A DNA stretch of 25,085 nt, taken from positions 1 to 25,085 of the IMG/VR virus record IMGVR_UViG_3300034374_003448; one strand, 5' to 3'. This document shows positions 16,073 through 22,708 of the stretch, one piece after another. Source of the DNA: a virus. The notes beneath the pieces were generated by a model, which was not told the origin of the DNA, ran no database searches, and saw nothing but the letters and a program-made list of their open reading frames with translations. Both the position numbers and the translations under genes were made by a program. How positions within the stretch are numbered: the stretch's first letter is position 1; each line of letters begins with the position of its first letter.

Positions 16073-17296
16073 CTATGCTGTATACCTACTTGTTCTGTAG
16101 TCGAATTCACAATGCACTATACCGTGCCATCCTGTCAACTTATTTTTAACTATGTTGATATGTCTCTGATTATCTTCTTCTGCTTGGTCAGATAGCTGGG
16201 GGTTCTTAGCTAACAAAAGCATAAGGTCTGCCTCTGCAGCTTTACCTGTGCGGCTCCCCTCCATCATGGATTGGTTCAATACAATCTTACCTTCTGCTTC
16301 TGCAGATAACTGAGACATGTAGAAGATAGCGCAGTCATGTCGCTTTGCAATACGCCTAGCGTAGATTGCATTAGCCTTTAGCGCTTCATCTACACGGCTA
16401 TGACCACTCATATTGGCTAGTTTATCCCCCATGTCAAGCACAACAATGTCGGGATTATAAGAACGGCAGACAGTATCAACCCAATCCATCTTGTAGTCAG
16501 TGACATCCTTAATAAAAATCTTGTCGCTGATCTTACTATATCGTGACGTAGCTGTGGCATAGTTATTCATTATGTCGCCTTCAGGATAGCCGGCAGCTGC
16601 TAATACATAGCGTAACAATACTCGACGCACTGGTTCTTCATTGCATAGTACAAGGACTTTAGCCCCCTGTTCTGCAAAGCCATCCGGCCCTGCAATCAAG
16701 CTGGCATGAAACGATGTTTTGCCTACGTTAGATCGTGCACCTACCTCAATTAACTGTCCACCATCAATGCCAGTGACCTTCTTTTGTAGAGAAGGGATAT
16801 TAAACTGCCACTTAGGTTTATTGAGTGTCTGTGCAATGATCTCATCAAAGGAGAGATTGTCCCAAGTAACTTCTACCCGTGGTAGAAAGTTATCTTCGTG
16901 CTTTTCTAAGAGGCTACGGAGTTCCTCTAGTGATGCCTTGTTTCCATTGACATATTCAAACCCTAAGTTTGCAATCTCTTCACCAATGTGTTGTTGAAAA
17001 AGAGTAGACAAGATGTCTCGTGCCACATCTTTTCCAATAACTTTTTCACGCGCAATCTTACTAAACGTTTCTGATACTGAAAGCTTCTGTGAAGAAGTCA
17101 GAGTTGGATTCTGTGTTAGGTATATAGCCTCCACCTCTGAGGGATCTAGGCTGCGCTTATACAACGCTAAAGCCTCGTCAATAGCCTTCTTAATCTTCTG
17201 ACCTTCCTGAGAGAAGATGGCCGTTGGACACTTAAAATTATTATGGTCCTCATGGAAAGAGTAATCCATTAGAGAACGCAGTATCATTAGCTCCAT
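16073..17296 (-). CDS. Replicative DNA helicase, DnaB/T7 gp4-like RecA ATPase
   Basis: A 407-residue helicase that unwinds DNA ahead of the polymerase. The N-terminal 150 residues are helical (an oligomerisation or primase-binding region), followed by a RecA-type core: Walker A GARSNVGKT (186-194, K193), acidic CNEEP (E220/E221) after beta 2, Walker B VVLDMGD (D288) and a sensor glutamine in YMSQLS (Q329). A basic helix RRIAKRH precedes the sensor strand. Unlike T7 gp4, helicase and primase are separate genes. The ATG at 17296 overlaps the primase end by 10 bases; a second ATG at 17287 forms TAATG with the primase stop and could also be used. Confidence 0.92.
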   Translation of the reverse strand: MELMILRSLMDYSFHEDHNNFKCPTAIFSQEGQKIKKAIDEALALYKRSLDPSEVEAIYLTQNPTLTSSQKLSVSETFSKIAREKVIGKDVARDILSTLFQQHIGEEIANLGFEYVNGNKASLEELRSLLEKHEDNFLPRVEVTWDNLSFDEIIAQTLNKPKWQFNIPSLQKKVTGIDGGQLIEVGARSNVGKTSFHASLIAGPDGFAEQGAKVLVLCNEEPVRRVLLRYVLAAAGYPEGDIMNNYATATSRYSKISDKIFIKDVTDYKMDWVDTVCRSYNPDIVVLDMGDKLANMSGHSRVDEALKANAIYARRIAKRHDCAIFYMSQLSAEAEGKIVLNQSMMEGSRTGKAAEADLMLLLAKNPQLSDQAEEDNQRHINIVKNKLTGWHGIVHCEFDYRTSRYTA

Positions 17297-18054
17297 ACTA
17301 AGTCTTCCAATCTCTGTAAGTCTTCAGTGATACGGTACTTAAGGTCATCCTTCAATTTTAGAGCCTTCACGTCAGGTAAGGATGACCTAAGCATACGGGT
17401 AAACTTAAGTGTCTTATCAGCAGCATCCGGGTCTAAAGCCACTATAACACGTCGATATTGCTTAAGCAGCTCTATATGCCTGTCTGCAAGAGAAGTACCT
17501 AAAATAGCTAAGCCAGTGACACTGCTACTGGCCACTACATAAGCACTTATACAGTCCTCTACTAAGACACAGACATCTCCTTCTCCATGTACATAGGGTA
17601 GCCCTGACCTGCCATACCGTAACCATTTAGGTCTTCTGTAGCCAATCGCGCGACCTGCTGCATCTACAAGAATACCTTCATGGTAGACAGGAAAGACTAC
17701 CCTATGATCCTTAATGTCGTACAAAACGTGCTTGCTGTCAATACCCCATTCTGTCAGCCATTCTATGGCCGCTGGTGAGAATTGCTGCACTAAAAAGGCA
17801 GGCTTGTTAAAGTCAAACATAAAAGATACGGTATCCTCCGTACCTTTACGCATAACTTTTAATACGTCAGCAGCTGACATATTAGTTTTTCCAGTACCCT
17901 TAATACTACAGCTTGCTTTATAACAATTCCATAGAATCTTCCCATTCATGTTAGATGCAGTGAATGTGTTACGACCTCTACAGACAGGACAGTTAGACCT
18001 TCTTGTCTCTCCTAAAGCTAAACCTAACTCCTCTACATACTTGTTTAGGTTCAT
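17287..18054 (-). CDS. DNA primase, T7 gp4A-like zinc-ribbon plus TOPRIM
   Basis: A 255-residue primase that makes RNA primers. The N-terminal zinc module has C22, C25 (CPVC), C44 and C49, and the TOPRIM part has the acidic triad as E166 in VLVEDCISA and DPD (D208, D210) in RVIVALDPDAADKT. I chose the ATG at 18054, since the longer open frame (to 18144) would overlap the integrase-like gene and lacks a ribosome site. It is coupled to the helicase by overlap, so the two proteins probably assemble together in place of the fused T7 gp4. Confidence 0.9.
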   Translation of the reverse strand: MNLNKYVEELGLALGETRRSNCPVCRGRNTFTASNMNGKILWNCYKASCSIKGTGKTNMSAADVLKVMRKGTEDTVSFMFDFNKPAFLVQQFSPAAIEWLTEWGIDSKHVLYDIKDHRVVFPVYHEGILVDAAGRAIGYRRPKWLRYGRSGLPYVHGEGDVCVLVEDCISAYVVASSSVTGLAILGTSLADRHIELLKQYRRVIVALDPDAADKTLKFTRMLRSSLPDVKALKLKDDLKYRITEDLQRLEDLVWS

Positions 18055-18097
18055 GTTTTCTCTTGCCCTTGTTAAGAGAGTTAAAACGTAGCACGAT

Positions 18098-18967
18098 CTA
18101 CACTTTTTGTCTAGTACGTGCTTTAACCATGTTAAGATGTGCAAATGTATTAACTATATTTCTTACACCCCTATCCTCTTGGAATCCTACCACTGATGCA
18201 ATATCAGAATTAGATAATCCAGCAGCTTTCATCTGCGAAACAGCAGTCCTGCGTAGATAATGTACCTTTAATTCAGTAGGTAAATTAACTCGTTCCTTAA
18301 TCTTGTTTGCGTAGTAGTTAAATTTGTATATAGAATAAGGTTGGTACTTCCCATTTACGGGGTTTATGCTAGGCGCAACATACTCTTGAAATCCAAAGTC
18401 TCTCTCCTGCTGCTTAAGCAGGTCAATTAAAGGGTCTTCAATCTCAAGATATAAATTTGCGCCATGGTTTTGTGCTAGGGTTACAATCTTAGACTTAAAA
18501 TCTATGCTATCCCATTTTAGTGTTCGTATAATGCCCGGAGGCTGAGCCCATTCATAGATTAGTTGGGATATAACACCTATATTTCTACACTTAAAATCTG
18601 CATAACACGCCTCAAGAAATTTCATAACTTGAGAATGGGTCCATATAGGAGTGCATATTGTTTTATAAGGCTTAGTTTTCATTACAAAAGGATTTGGAAT
18701 GCCCACCTTTCCGATATGAAACATTGTTCTACATAACTGTACACACATGCGGCCAATAGTAGCAGAATAGTCTTTCATTATTCTGTTATAAAAATCAACA
18801 GCGAACTCCTTGTCTATAGACGCGGCATCCACGTTAAGATCAGGGATATATTTTTCTATAACCTGTAGAAAATAAAGGTACTGTTTTTGTGTAGTATCCT
18901 TTAGATTCAACATGCGTTCATGGGTTTTATATAAATTAATTAAATCTCCAAATGTTTTGGTAGTCAT
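18098..18967 (-). CDS. Tyrosine-recombinase (integrase) family protein lacking key catalytic residues
   Basis: A 289-residue protein with a SAM-like N-terminal DNA-binding domain (about 1-90) and a phage-integrase fold: the segment ending GIIRTLKWDSIDF (145-157), HYLRR (H236, R239) and a C-terminal NTFAHLNM. The usual catalytic tyrosine position is Phe (F275, codon TTT); the box II 'GH' is G261-F262; and the first catalytic arginine position appears to be Pro (143/144) by alignment to LKW. The H-x-x-R pair is kept. It may be inactive for strand cleavage, or a co-opted DNA-binding protein. The ATG at 18967 has GGAGG spaced 5 bases, right after a terminator; an upstream ATG at 19021 would read through that hairpin. 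Confidence 0.8.
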   Translation of the reverse strand: MTTKTFGDLINLYKTHERMLNLKDTTQKQYLYFLQVIEKYIPDLNVDAASIDKEFAVDFYNRIMKDYSATIGRMCVQLCRTMFHIGKVGIPNPFVMKTKPYKTICTPIWTHSQVMKFLEACYADFKCRNIGVISQLIYEWAQPPGIIRTLKWDSIDFKSKIVTLAQNHGANLYLEIEDPLIDLLKQQERDFGFQEYVAPSINPVNGKYQPYSIYKFNYYANKIKERVNLPTELKVHYLRRTAVSQMKAAGLSNSDIASVVGFQEDRGVRNIVNTFAHLNMVKARTRQKV

Positions 18968-18978
18968 AGCATCCTCCA

Positions 18979-19009
18979 TAAAAATAGGGAGGGGAATTAA
19001 CCCCTCCCC
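18979..19009 (-). terminator. Rho-independent terminator after the DUF932-like gene
   Basis: On the - strand an 8-bp perfect G/C stem (GGGAGGGG with CCCCTCCC, 18987-19008) has a 6-base loop and is followed by TATTTTT. It lies 19 bases after the stop of the DUF932-like gene and directly before the ribosome-binding site of the integrase-like gene. It would isolate these two genes transcriptionally or lower integrase expression to read-through. Confidence 0.88.
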
Positions 19010-19027
19010 TGATGAAAGCATTACAGC

Positions 19028-19900
19028 CTAGGCTGCAAGGGCTTTGAATTGTGGGCTGTTTACCCACTTTATTACGGACTGTTCCCGCATAAACATGTTC
19101 ACTGCCTCATTGTCATTATCAGAGGCTTTCAGTTTAAACCCATTACGTTCATCCGCATACGTGGCATAGTTAGTGAATGCACTGTACAATGCATACACAT
19201 TATGCCCTCGCGTCTGCGTTTCCTCAAGGTAGAGGTGTCCCATCTTCTCAGCCTTACGCTTACTGCCTACGATCTGTGGAAGCAGTAGCTCAACATCCTC
19301 GAAGGCTAGTTCCTTTTCGGCCCACGTTTGTAAGACCCTGCCATGTTCATGGAACTCCACCTTAGCCTTATTTAGCTCATCAATGAAGCTATTTAAGCTG
19401 AAGTTAGCAGTGTTCTTACGCTTAACTTTATCCCAATCACCAACAATCATACCATTGGTGCAGAACGCATCAATCGCCCCAAAGAAAACCTGATTGGAGC
19501 ATAGCCCATCAATGCCATGCAAGGCAATGACACGCTGCGCAACATCCACTTGATGCTTCTTAGTGGTGACGCTGTAACGGACGTTCGGCAGGGTAATATC
19601 CATCAGAGCAAAGCACCCATTACGTGCTGTCTTCCAGCTAACCTTAGCATCTTGAAGATCGTGAATGCTTAGGTTGTCCCTAATTGTGTCTTGTACACGG
19701 GAGAAGTATTCGGGGTGAGAAGCACACTTAAACTTTGACCCTACTACATCTAGCGGATCACCCGTTACAGCGTTCACAACGTACTTCTTGTGTGCTACAC
19801 GGGACGACTCAAAGAAGATGTCGAAGTTTACATCTTCTGGGATTTCCCCAAACACATTTTGGTTCATGTTCGGGAAAGAGATAACGGTATCGAGCGGCAT
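19028..19900 (-). CDS. DUF932-like phage/plasmid protein
   Basis: A 290-residue protein with the look of the DUF932 family found in phages and plasmids: an early segment KYVVNAVTGDPLDVVGSKFK followed by HPEYF, and beta-rich NVRYSVTT-type strands in the middle with a helical C-terminus. The biochemical function of the family is unknown to me. I prefer the ATG at 19900 (AAAGGA spaced 6 bases) over that at 19933. It forms an isolated unit between a consensus-like promoter and a strong terminator. Two 60-base lines counted inside it are 50% G+C, against about 33% for a line counted in the adjacent integrase gene. Confidence 0.72.
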   Translation of the reverse strand: MPLDTVISFPNMNQNVFGEIPEDVNFDIFFESSRVAHKKYVVNAVTGDPLDVVGSKFKCASHPEYFSRVQDTIRDNLSIHDLQDAKVSWKTARNGCFALMDITLPNVRYSVTTKKHQVDVAQRVIALHGIDGLCSNQVFFGAIDAFCTNGMIVGDWDKVKRKNTANFSLNSFIDELNKAKVEFHEHGRVLQTWAEKELAFEDVELLLPQIVGSKRKAEKMGHLYLEETQTRGHNVYALYSAFTNYATYADERNGFKLKASDNDNEAVNMFMREQSVIKWVNSPQFKALAA

Positions 19901-19937
19901 TGCATTTCCTTTCATAGCAGCCGTTAGTGACACACTT

Positions 19938-19967
19938 TTTATACTAAAAAACTAGGCTGTTGGTCAA
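19938..19967 (-). promoter_or_regulatory. Sigma70-like promoter for the DUF932-like gene
   Basis: On the - strand there is TTGACC, an 18-base spacer and TATAAA, 37 bases upstream of the preferred DUF932-like start. The -35 box lies within the 3' end of the zinc-ribbon gene and the -10 box follows that gene's stop. A GAATC (GANTC, the CcrM methylation site) lies about 45 bases upstream of the -35 box. Confidence 0.72.
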
Positions 19968-20105
19968 CCTTTTTTTTATTTTACTAAGAGTGAGGTAGCA
20001 TGTCGCACATAGATTCCCACTTATGTGGACTAGATCCTGTGCTTCCTTCTGACAACGGGTACAGGGATACCTGAGATCCCCCTTTGGTCTGTCTTCCATT
20101 CGCAT
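19944..20105 (-). CDS. Zinc-ribbon microprotein
   Basis: A 53-residue protein found in a gap between larger genes. The ATG overlaps the TAA of the preceding gene (TAATG) and AAAGG lies 8 bases upstream. Two CxxC pairs, YPCTRC (C15, C18) and LCATC (C33, C36), 14 residues apart, form a classic treble-clef or zinc-ribbon metal site, followed by a basic tail (KIKKR). Such small zinc proteins in phages often bind nucleic acid or host transcription proteins; the target is unknown. The regular cysteine spacing and coupling make it a confident gene. Confidence 0.75.
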   Translation of the reverse strand: MRMEDRPKGDLRYPCTRCQKEAQDLVHISGNLCATCYLTLSKIKKRLTNSLVF

Positions 20106-20335
20106 TATGAAAGCCTTTCTATTTCGGATACCCCTTTAGGAGTAATGAAATAAGACAACCCATACTTAGGTGGGATGCGTCGTTCTTCAATCAGCCCTTC
20201 CTGCACGATTATACTGACCGCCCTTCTCAGTCCGTTGTCGAAGTGGCTTGCTAAATATCCCTTCTCGTATTGAGAAGCCCACTGCACACGTTGTAATGTT
20301 CGGAGCCTCCACTCAGGCGCTGCGATCTTAGTCAT
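20105..20335 (-). CDS. Small predicted winged-helix protein
   Basis: A 76-residue protein coupled to its upstream neighbour by TAATG at 20335. Residues 32-73 read like a minimal winged helix: a helix (LRRAVSIIVQEGLI), a two-strand wing (RRIPPKYGLSYFITPKG) and a final helix, a pattern common to MarR/PadR-type DNA-binding proteins. It could be an early transcription regulator. The fold is inferred by eye. Confidence 0.65.
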   Translation of the reverse strand: MTKIAAPEWRLRTLQRVQWASQYEKGYLASHFDNGLRRAVSIIVQEGLIEERRIPPKYGLSYFITPKGVSEIERLS

Positions 20336-20604
20336 TATGAAACACTCCCGTTGCCAAAGGGCAGAGAATAGTGATACCCAACTGGTGGGTTGGACTGGTT
20401 CTCTTTATCCAGAAATTCCATGATCTCACCAAGTGTCTCAATGAGAGACTGAGGGGTACCATCAAAAATCAGGGGGTCATGGTCTCCATTAATCACATAG
20501 ATTTCCTGAACGAGAGTGTCACCCCTTTCGTTTCTGTGTTGCGCTATCGAAACGATAGAGCCTTTGTAGTTGAGGTAAACATTGTTGAAGGATATTTCAG
20601 ACAT
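20335..20604 (-). CDS. Hypothetical protein
   Basis: An 89-residue protein with AGGAG spaced 6 bases from the ATG, overlapping the previous gene by 8 bases. The first 50 residues are likely beta-rich (NVYLNYKGSIVSIAQHRN, LVQEIYVING), followed by an amphipathic helix (SLIETLGEIMEFLDKE) and a Gly/Ser tail. No recognised motif. Confidence 0.65.
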   Translation of the reverse strand: MSEISFNNVYLNYKGSIVSIAQHRNERGDTLVQEIYVINGDHDPLIFDGTPQSLIETLGEIMEFLDKENQSNPPVGYHYSLPFGNGSVS

Positions 20605-20869
20605 TTTCTTCTCCTAAGATAGTCTTTAGACTCCAGAATAAAGCCTCATACTGTGAGAGCAGACTCAAGAGTTCACCCACCTTTTCTAGGTCAGCTTGTC
20701 TACTCTCCACTGGGTTGCTTACTGTTTGGTAGTTTCTACCATGGAATAACATTCCTCTAATAGAAACCAGCGCATCATGTAAGTAAGACACACTACGATC
20801 TAAGTCGTCAGCTAGTGTGTCGAAATCTTTCGGGCTGTTACCGTTGAGGTTAGGTCTTGCATAGATCAT
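20597..20869 (-). CDS. Hypothetical helical protein
   Basis: A 90-residue, mostly helical protein: DFDTLADDLDRSVSYLHDALV, then LEKVGELLSLLSQYEALFWSL, with a central basic turn (HGRNYQ). GGAAG precedes the ATG by 6 bases. It begins the small-gene run that leads into the DUF932-like gene. No family is recognised. Confidence 0.65.
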   Translation of the reverse strand: MIYARPNLNGNSPKDFDTLADDLDRSVSYLHDALVSIRGMLFHGRNYQTVSNPVESRQADLEKVGELLSLLSQYEALFWSLKTILGEENV

Positions 20870-20921
20870 ACTAGTCTTCCTTACTCTAGTTTATTGGGAG
20901 GGTTCCCGTAAGTCTCCTACT

Positions 20922-21023
20922 TTAGAGTGGTTTGTATTCGCGAGTAACACAGAAAGAAAAGCAGAGGCGTCCTACCTTTATGAAAAGGATACCACCTACT
21001 TTCTTTGAAGATATATTCCACAT
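20922..21023 (-). CDS. Possible microprotein downstream of Ser-X array 1
   Basis: A 33-residue frame starting at an ATG 13 bases after the stop of repeat gene A, with the same stop-Shine-Dalgarno fusion (TAGGAG) upstream at 10-base spacing. It does not contain the conserved head or Ser-X repeats. It has a short hydrophobic stretch with basic residues (GGILFIKVGRLCFSF), possibly membrane-associating. Support is only the ribosome site and position, so it may not be translated usefully. Confidence 0.35.
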   Translation of the reverse strand: MWNISSKKVGGILFIKVGRLCFSFCVTREYKPL

Positions 21024-21036
21024 AGGTTTCATTCTC

Positions 21037-21282
21037 CTAGTCAGACCCAGACCCAGACCTAGACCCAGATCCAGACCTAGACCCAGACCAAGACCAAGAC
21101 CTAGACACAGACCCAGACACAGACCCTGACCAAGAGCCAGACCAAGACCCAGACCCCGACCCAGACCTAGACCTAGACCCAGACCAAGACCTAGACCTAG
21201 ACCTAGACCCAGACCAAGACCAAGACACAGACCCAGACACAGACCTAGACCAAGACCTGTACTTGGTTCGTTTAGTTGCCAT
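21037..21282 (-). CDS. Ser-X repeat microprotein A (array 1)
   Basis: An 81-residue protein: a 10-residue basic head (MATKRTKYRS), then Ser at every second position with Trp, Arg, Gly or Val between, ending in Asp, its only acidic residue. The body is written with TCT for nearly every Ser and codons ending in G between. The ATG lies 11 bases after the stop of copy B, within TAG-GAGG-N7-ATG. Six copies share this design. In extended conformation all serines would face one side and Trp/Arg/Gly the other; nucleic-acid or membrane binding is conceivable but unproven. I do not recognise the family. Confidence 0.7.
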   Translation of the reverse strand: MATKRTKYRSWSRSVSGSVSWSWSGSRSRSRSWSGSRSRSGSGSGSWSGSWSGSVSGSVSRSWSWSGSRSGSGSRSGSGSD

Positions 21283-21670
21283 AGTTCTTCCTCCTAATCA
21301 GACCCAGACCAAGACCCCGACCTAGACAAAGACCTAGACCTAGACCCAGACCTAGACCCAGACCTAGACCTAGACTTAGACCAAGACATAGACCAAGACC
21401 CAGACCAAGACTCAGGCTCAGACCCAGACCAAGACTTAGACCAAGACCCAGACCTAGACATAGACCTGTACTTGGTTCGTTTAGTCACCATAGATGTTTT
21501 CTCCTAGTCAGACCTAGACCCAGACATAGACTCAGTCCCAGACCAAGAGCCAGACCAAGACCAAGACCCAGACCCGGACCTAGACCTAGACCCAGACCCA
21601 GACCTAGACCTAGGCATAGACCCAGACCAAGACCAAGACCTAGACACAGACCCAGACACAGACCTAGACC
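21040..21670. repeat. Hexanucleotide minisatellite array 1
   Basis: About 0.6 kb of degenerate 6-base repeats, AGACCN on the + strand (TCTNGG on the - strand, N = A, T or G, almost never C). It is broken twice by the conserved non-repeat segment holding stop, Shine-Dalgarno and 30-base gene head. The - strand is depleted in A outside AGG, with GG pairs every six bases, resembling telomere-type G-rich repeats. On the + strand the same sequence reads as Arg-Pro codons, which I treat as a shadow. Confidence 0.9.
21294..21491 (-). CDS. Ser-X repeat microprotein B (array 1)
   Basis: A 65-residue paralogue of copy A with head MVTKRTKYRS and a Ser-alternating body that includes Met, Lys, Leu and one Glu-Pro-Glu interruption (SEPES, about residues 24-28). 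The Shine-Dalgarno AGGAG begins within the stop codon of copy C; the start lies 12 bases beyond that stop. Middle gene of the first array. Confidence 0.7.
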   Translation of the reverse strand: MVTKRTKYRSMSRSGSWSKSWSGSEPESWSGSWSMSWSKSRSRSGSRSGSRSRSLSRSGSWSGSD

Positions 21671-21701
21671 AAGCCCTGTACTTGATTCGTTTAGTTGCCA
21701 T
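21504..21701 (-). CDS. Ser-X repeat microprotein C (array 1)
   Basis: A 65-residue paralogue with a slightly diverged head (MATKRIKYRA), the Ser-alternating body and a terminal Asp. It is the first gene of array 1 and starts 4 bases after the TAG of the preceding hypothetical gene. Its ribosome site (GGAG spaced 13 bases, or GGTGG nearer) is weaker than in the other copies, so it may rely on coupling to the gene upstream. Isolated breaks in the alternation (SMPRS, SGTES) show that the repeat is ageing. Confidence 0.68.
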   Translation of the reverse strand: MATKRIKYRAWSRSVSGSVSRSWSWSGSMPRSRSGSGSRSRSGSGSWSWSGSWSGTESMSGSRSD

Positions 21702-21705
21702 AGTT

Positions 21706-22203
21706 CTACCACCACTCCGGCTGTTGGGTTTTCCATTTAGCAAAGGAAGCCTTGGCCCCCCTGTAATAAGCACGATATGCTTCTACACAATCGTCCCTCT
21801 TATACTCATCTGGCATACACTGAGGCGGAGGGGTGAAAGATTCTAGGGGAATCCACAGTGGTGCATCCCTTAGATAGTAGGAGATTTCTTCTGACTTATG
21901 TATTTTTTTATACCTTTTCTTGTACTCATGGCAAAGAGTGTCATACAGTCTGTATAACCACTCATAATTATCTGCACTACTCCTAGCCCATACGGAGCTA
22001 GGATGATTTTGATGAGTTACTTTGTATAGGACAGAGTCTCTAATTCCAGACAAGACCCATCGCTTTTCTTCTAGCTTACCCTCCAACATACGGTGTGCCG
22101 TTGAGAGTATTTGCGCTGACTCCAACAGCATCTTAACCACATGCTTATCGCAGTGGTATTCTGCTGCGAGTCGAGGTGACTTATCTAAATAGAATATGTT
22201 CAT
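21706..22203 (-). CDS. Conserved-looking phage protein of unknown function
   Basis: A 165-residue protein beginning with a distinctive block: MNIFYLDKSP, then AAEYHCDKHVVKMLLESAQ and LSTAHR. The HCDKHVVK cluster (about 17-24) could bind metal. A second conserved-looking block is THQNHPSSVWARSSADNYEWLY near the middle. I recall similar phage proteins annotated as hypothetical, but no function. The ATG overlaps the TGA of the GcrA-like gene (ATGA). Its stop lies 4 bases before Ser-X copy C. Confidence 0.75.
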   Translation of the reverse strand: MNIFYLDKSPRLAAEYHCDKHVVKMLLESAQILSTAHRMLEGKLEEKRWVLSGIRDSVLYKVTHQNHPSSVWARSSADNYEWLYRLYDTLCHEYKKRYKKIHKSEEISYYLRDAPLWIPLESFTPPPQCMPDEYKRDDCVEAYRAYYRGAKASFAKWKTQQPEWW

Positions 22204-22556
22204 GCGATCCTCTCGTAGGGTACATAGGCTATATCACAGTGCTTCTTGCAGTAGGGTTTACCCTCCACTACATTTTCATCACCGCAATAGTGAAAGTTTG
22301 GCCTATTTGGATGGCCTATTGGCCAAGCACAGGTCTTCTTTACTGCAATAGGTTTTACTTTTATCTCTACTACAGCGAGGTTGGTACGAGTAGTCTTATC
22401 CTTTTTGGGCAGGCCCATTCGAAAGGCTTTCCCTATTACCGCCTTACGACTAACAACTCCTAGTATATCCGCAATCTCTTGCGCCGTGTATGCGGATGGC
22501 CATAGCTCCCGTAGCTTGTCTACTCTCCACCCAACCCAAACATTATCTCTAATCAT
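22200..22556 (-). CDS. gcrA: GcrA-like cell-cycle regulator
   Basis: A 118-residue homologue of GcrA, the alphaproteobacterial factor that binds sigma70-RNA polymerase and activates promoters carrying CcrM-methylated GANTC sites. The N-terminal helix-turn-helix reads LRELWPSAYTAQEIADILGVVSRKAVIGKAFRMGL in two blocks (15-31, 32-49). The C-terminal zinc-like part keeps C76 in CAWPIG, C91 in FHYCG, and C103/C107 in PYCKKHC, followed by AYVP. The family is confined to alphaproteobacteria and their phages, so this gene points to the host. ATGA overlaps occur at both ends. The likely role is redirecting host transcription or cell-cycle state. Confidence 0.93.
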   Translation of the reverse strand: MIRDNVWVGWRVDKLRELWPSAYTAQEIADILGVVSRKAVIGKAFRMGLPKKDKTTRTNLAVVEIKVKPIAVKKTCAWPIGHPNRPNFHYCGDENVVEGKPYCKKHCDIAYVPYERIA

Positions 22557-22708
22557 TCTCCGTACCTTTCTTCCAGTCTAGTATTATAGTCCACTACGTC
22601 AAAGGAGGGGCTTTCACCCCTCCACTCCTTAAAACAATCTCTACATGCATAGATAGCTATGCGGTCTTCTGAGTAGAGATATTCTAAGTCCTCACATTTG
22701 CATGTCAT
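22553..22708 (-). CDS. Small four-cysteine protein upstream of gcrA
   Basis: A 51-residue protein coupled at both ends by ATGA overlaps (22705-22708 and 22553-22556), strong evidence that it is a gene. Cysteines are arranged as CxC (C3, C5) and CRDC (C22, C25), a possible zinc site, with an acidic C-terminal helix (DYNTRLEERYGE). A perfect 7-bp hairpin with a GAAA loop lies within the coding sequence at 22604-22623. Function unknown. Confidence 0.72.
   Translation of the reverse strand: MTCKCEDLEYLYSEDRIAIYACRDCFKEWRGESPSFDVVDYNTRLEERYGE
22604..22623 (-). other. GC-rich hairpin with GNRA-type loop inside a small gene
   Basis: The - strand reads GGAGGGG, TGAAAG, CCCCTCC: a 7-bp stem closed by a possible U-G pair over a GAAA tetraloop. 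Only three T residues follow, so I do not call it a terminator; it could be a processing site or an attenuator upstream of gcrA. Confidence 0.45.

Noticed and set aside
16095-16140. TTGACA with TATAGT in the helicase 3' end
   Set aside because: Spacing is only 11 bases, too short for a sigma70 promoter.
18055-18144. Longer primase start at 18144
   Set aside because: It would overlap the integrase-like gene by 47 bases and has no Shine-Dalgarno sequence; the zinc domain begins properly from 18054.
20932-21129. + strand open frame of Arg-Pro repeats over array 1 (also 24081-24308 over array 2)
   Set aside because: They are antisense readings of the TCTNGG hexamer, lack a Shine-Dalgarno sequence and a shared N-terminus, and the six - strand frames have conserved starts, heads and stops.
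21040-21670. CRISPR-like array
   Set aside because: The period is 6 bases with no unique spacers and no cas genes; coding repeats explain the pattern.
21485-21736. - strand Gly-Leu repeat frame across copy C
   Set aside because: It is the alternate-frame reading of the same repeat, lacks its own ribosome site, begins inside the upstream gene and does not respect the cassette boundaries.
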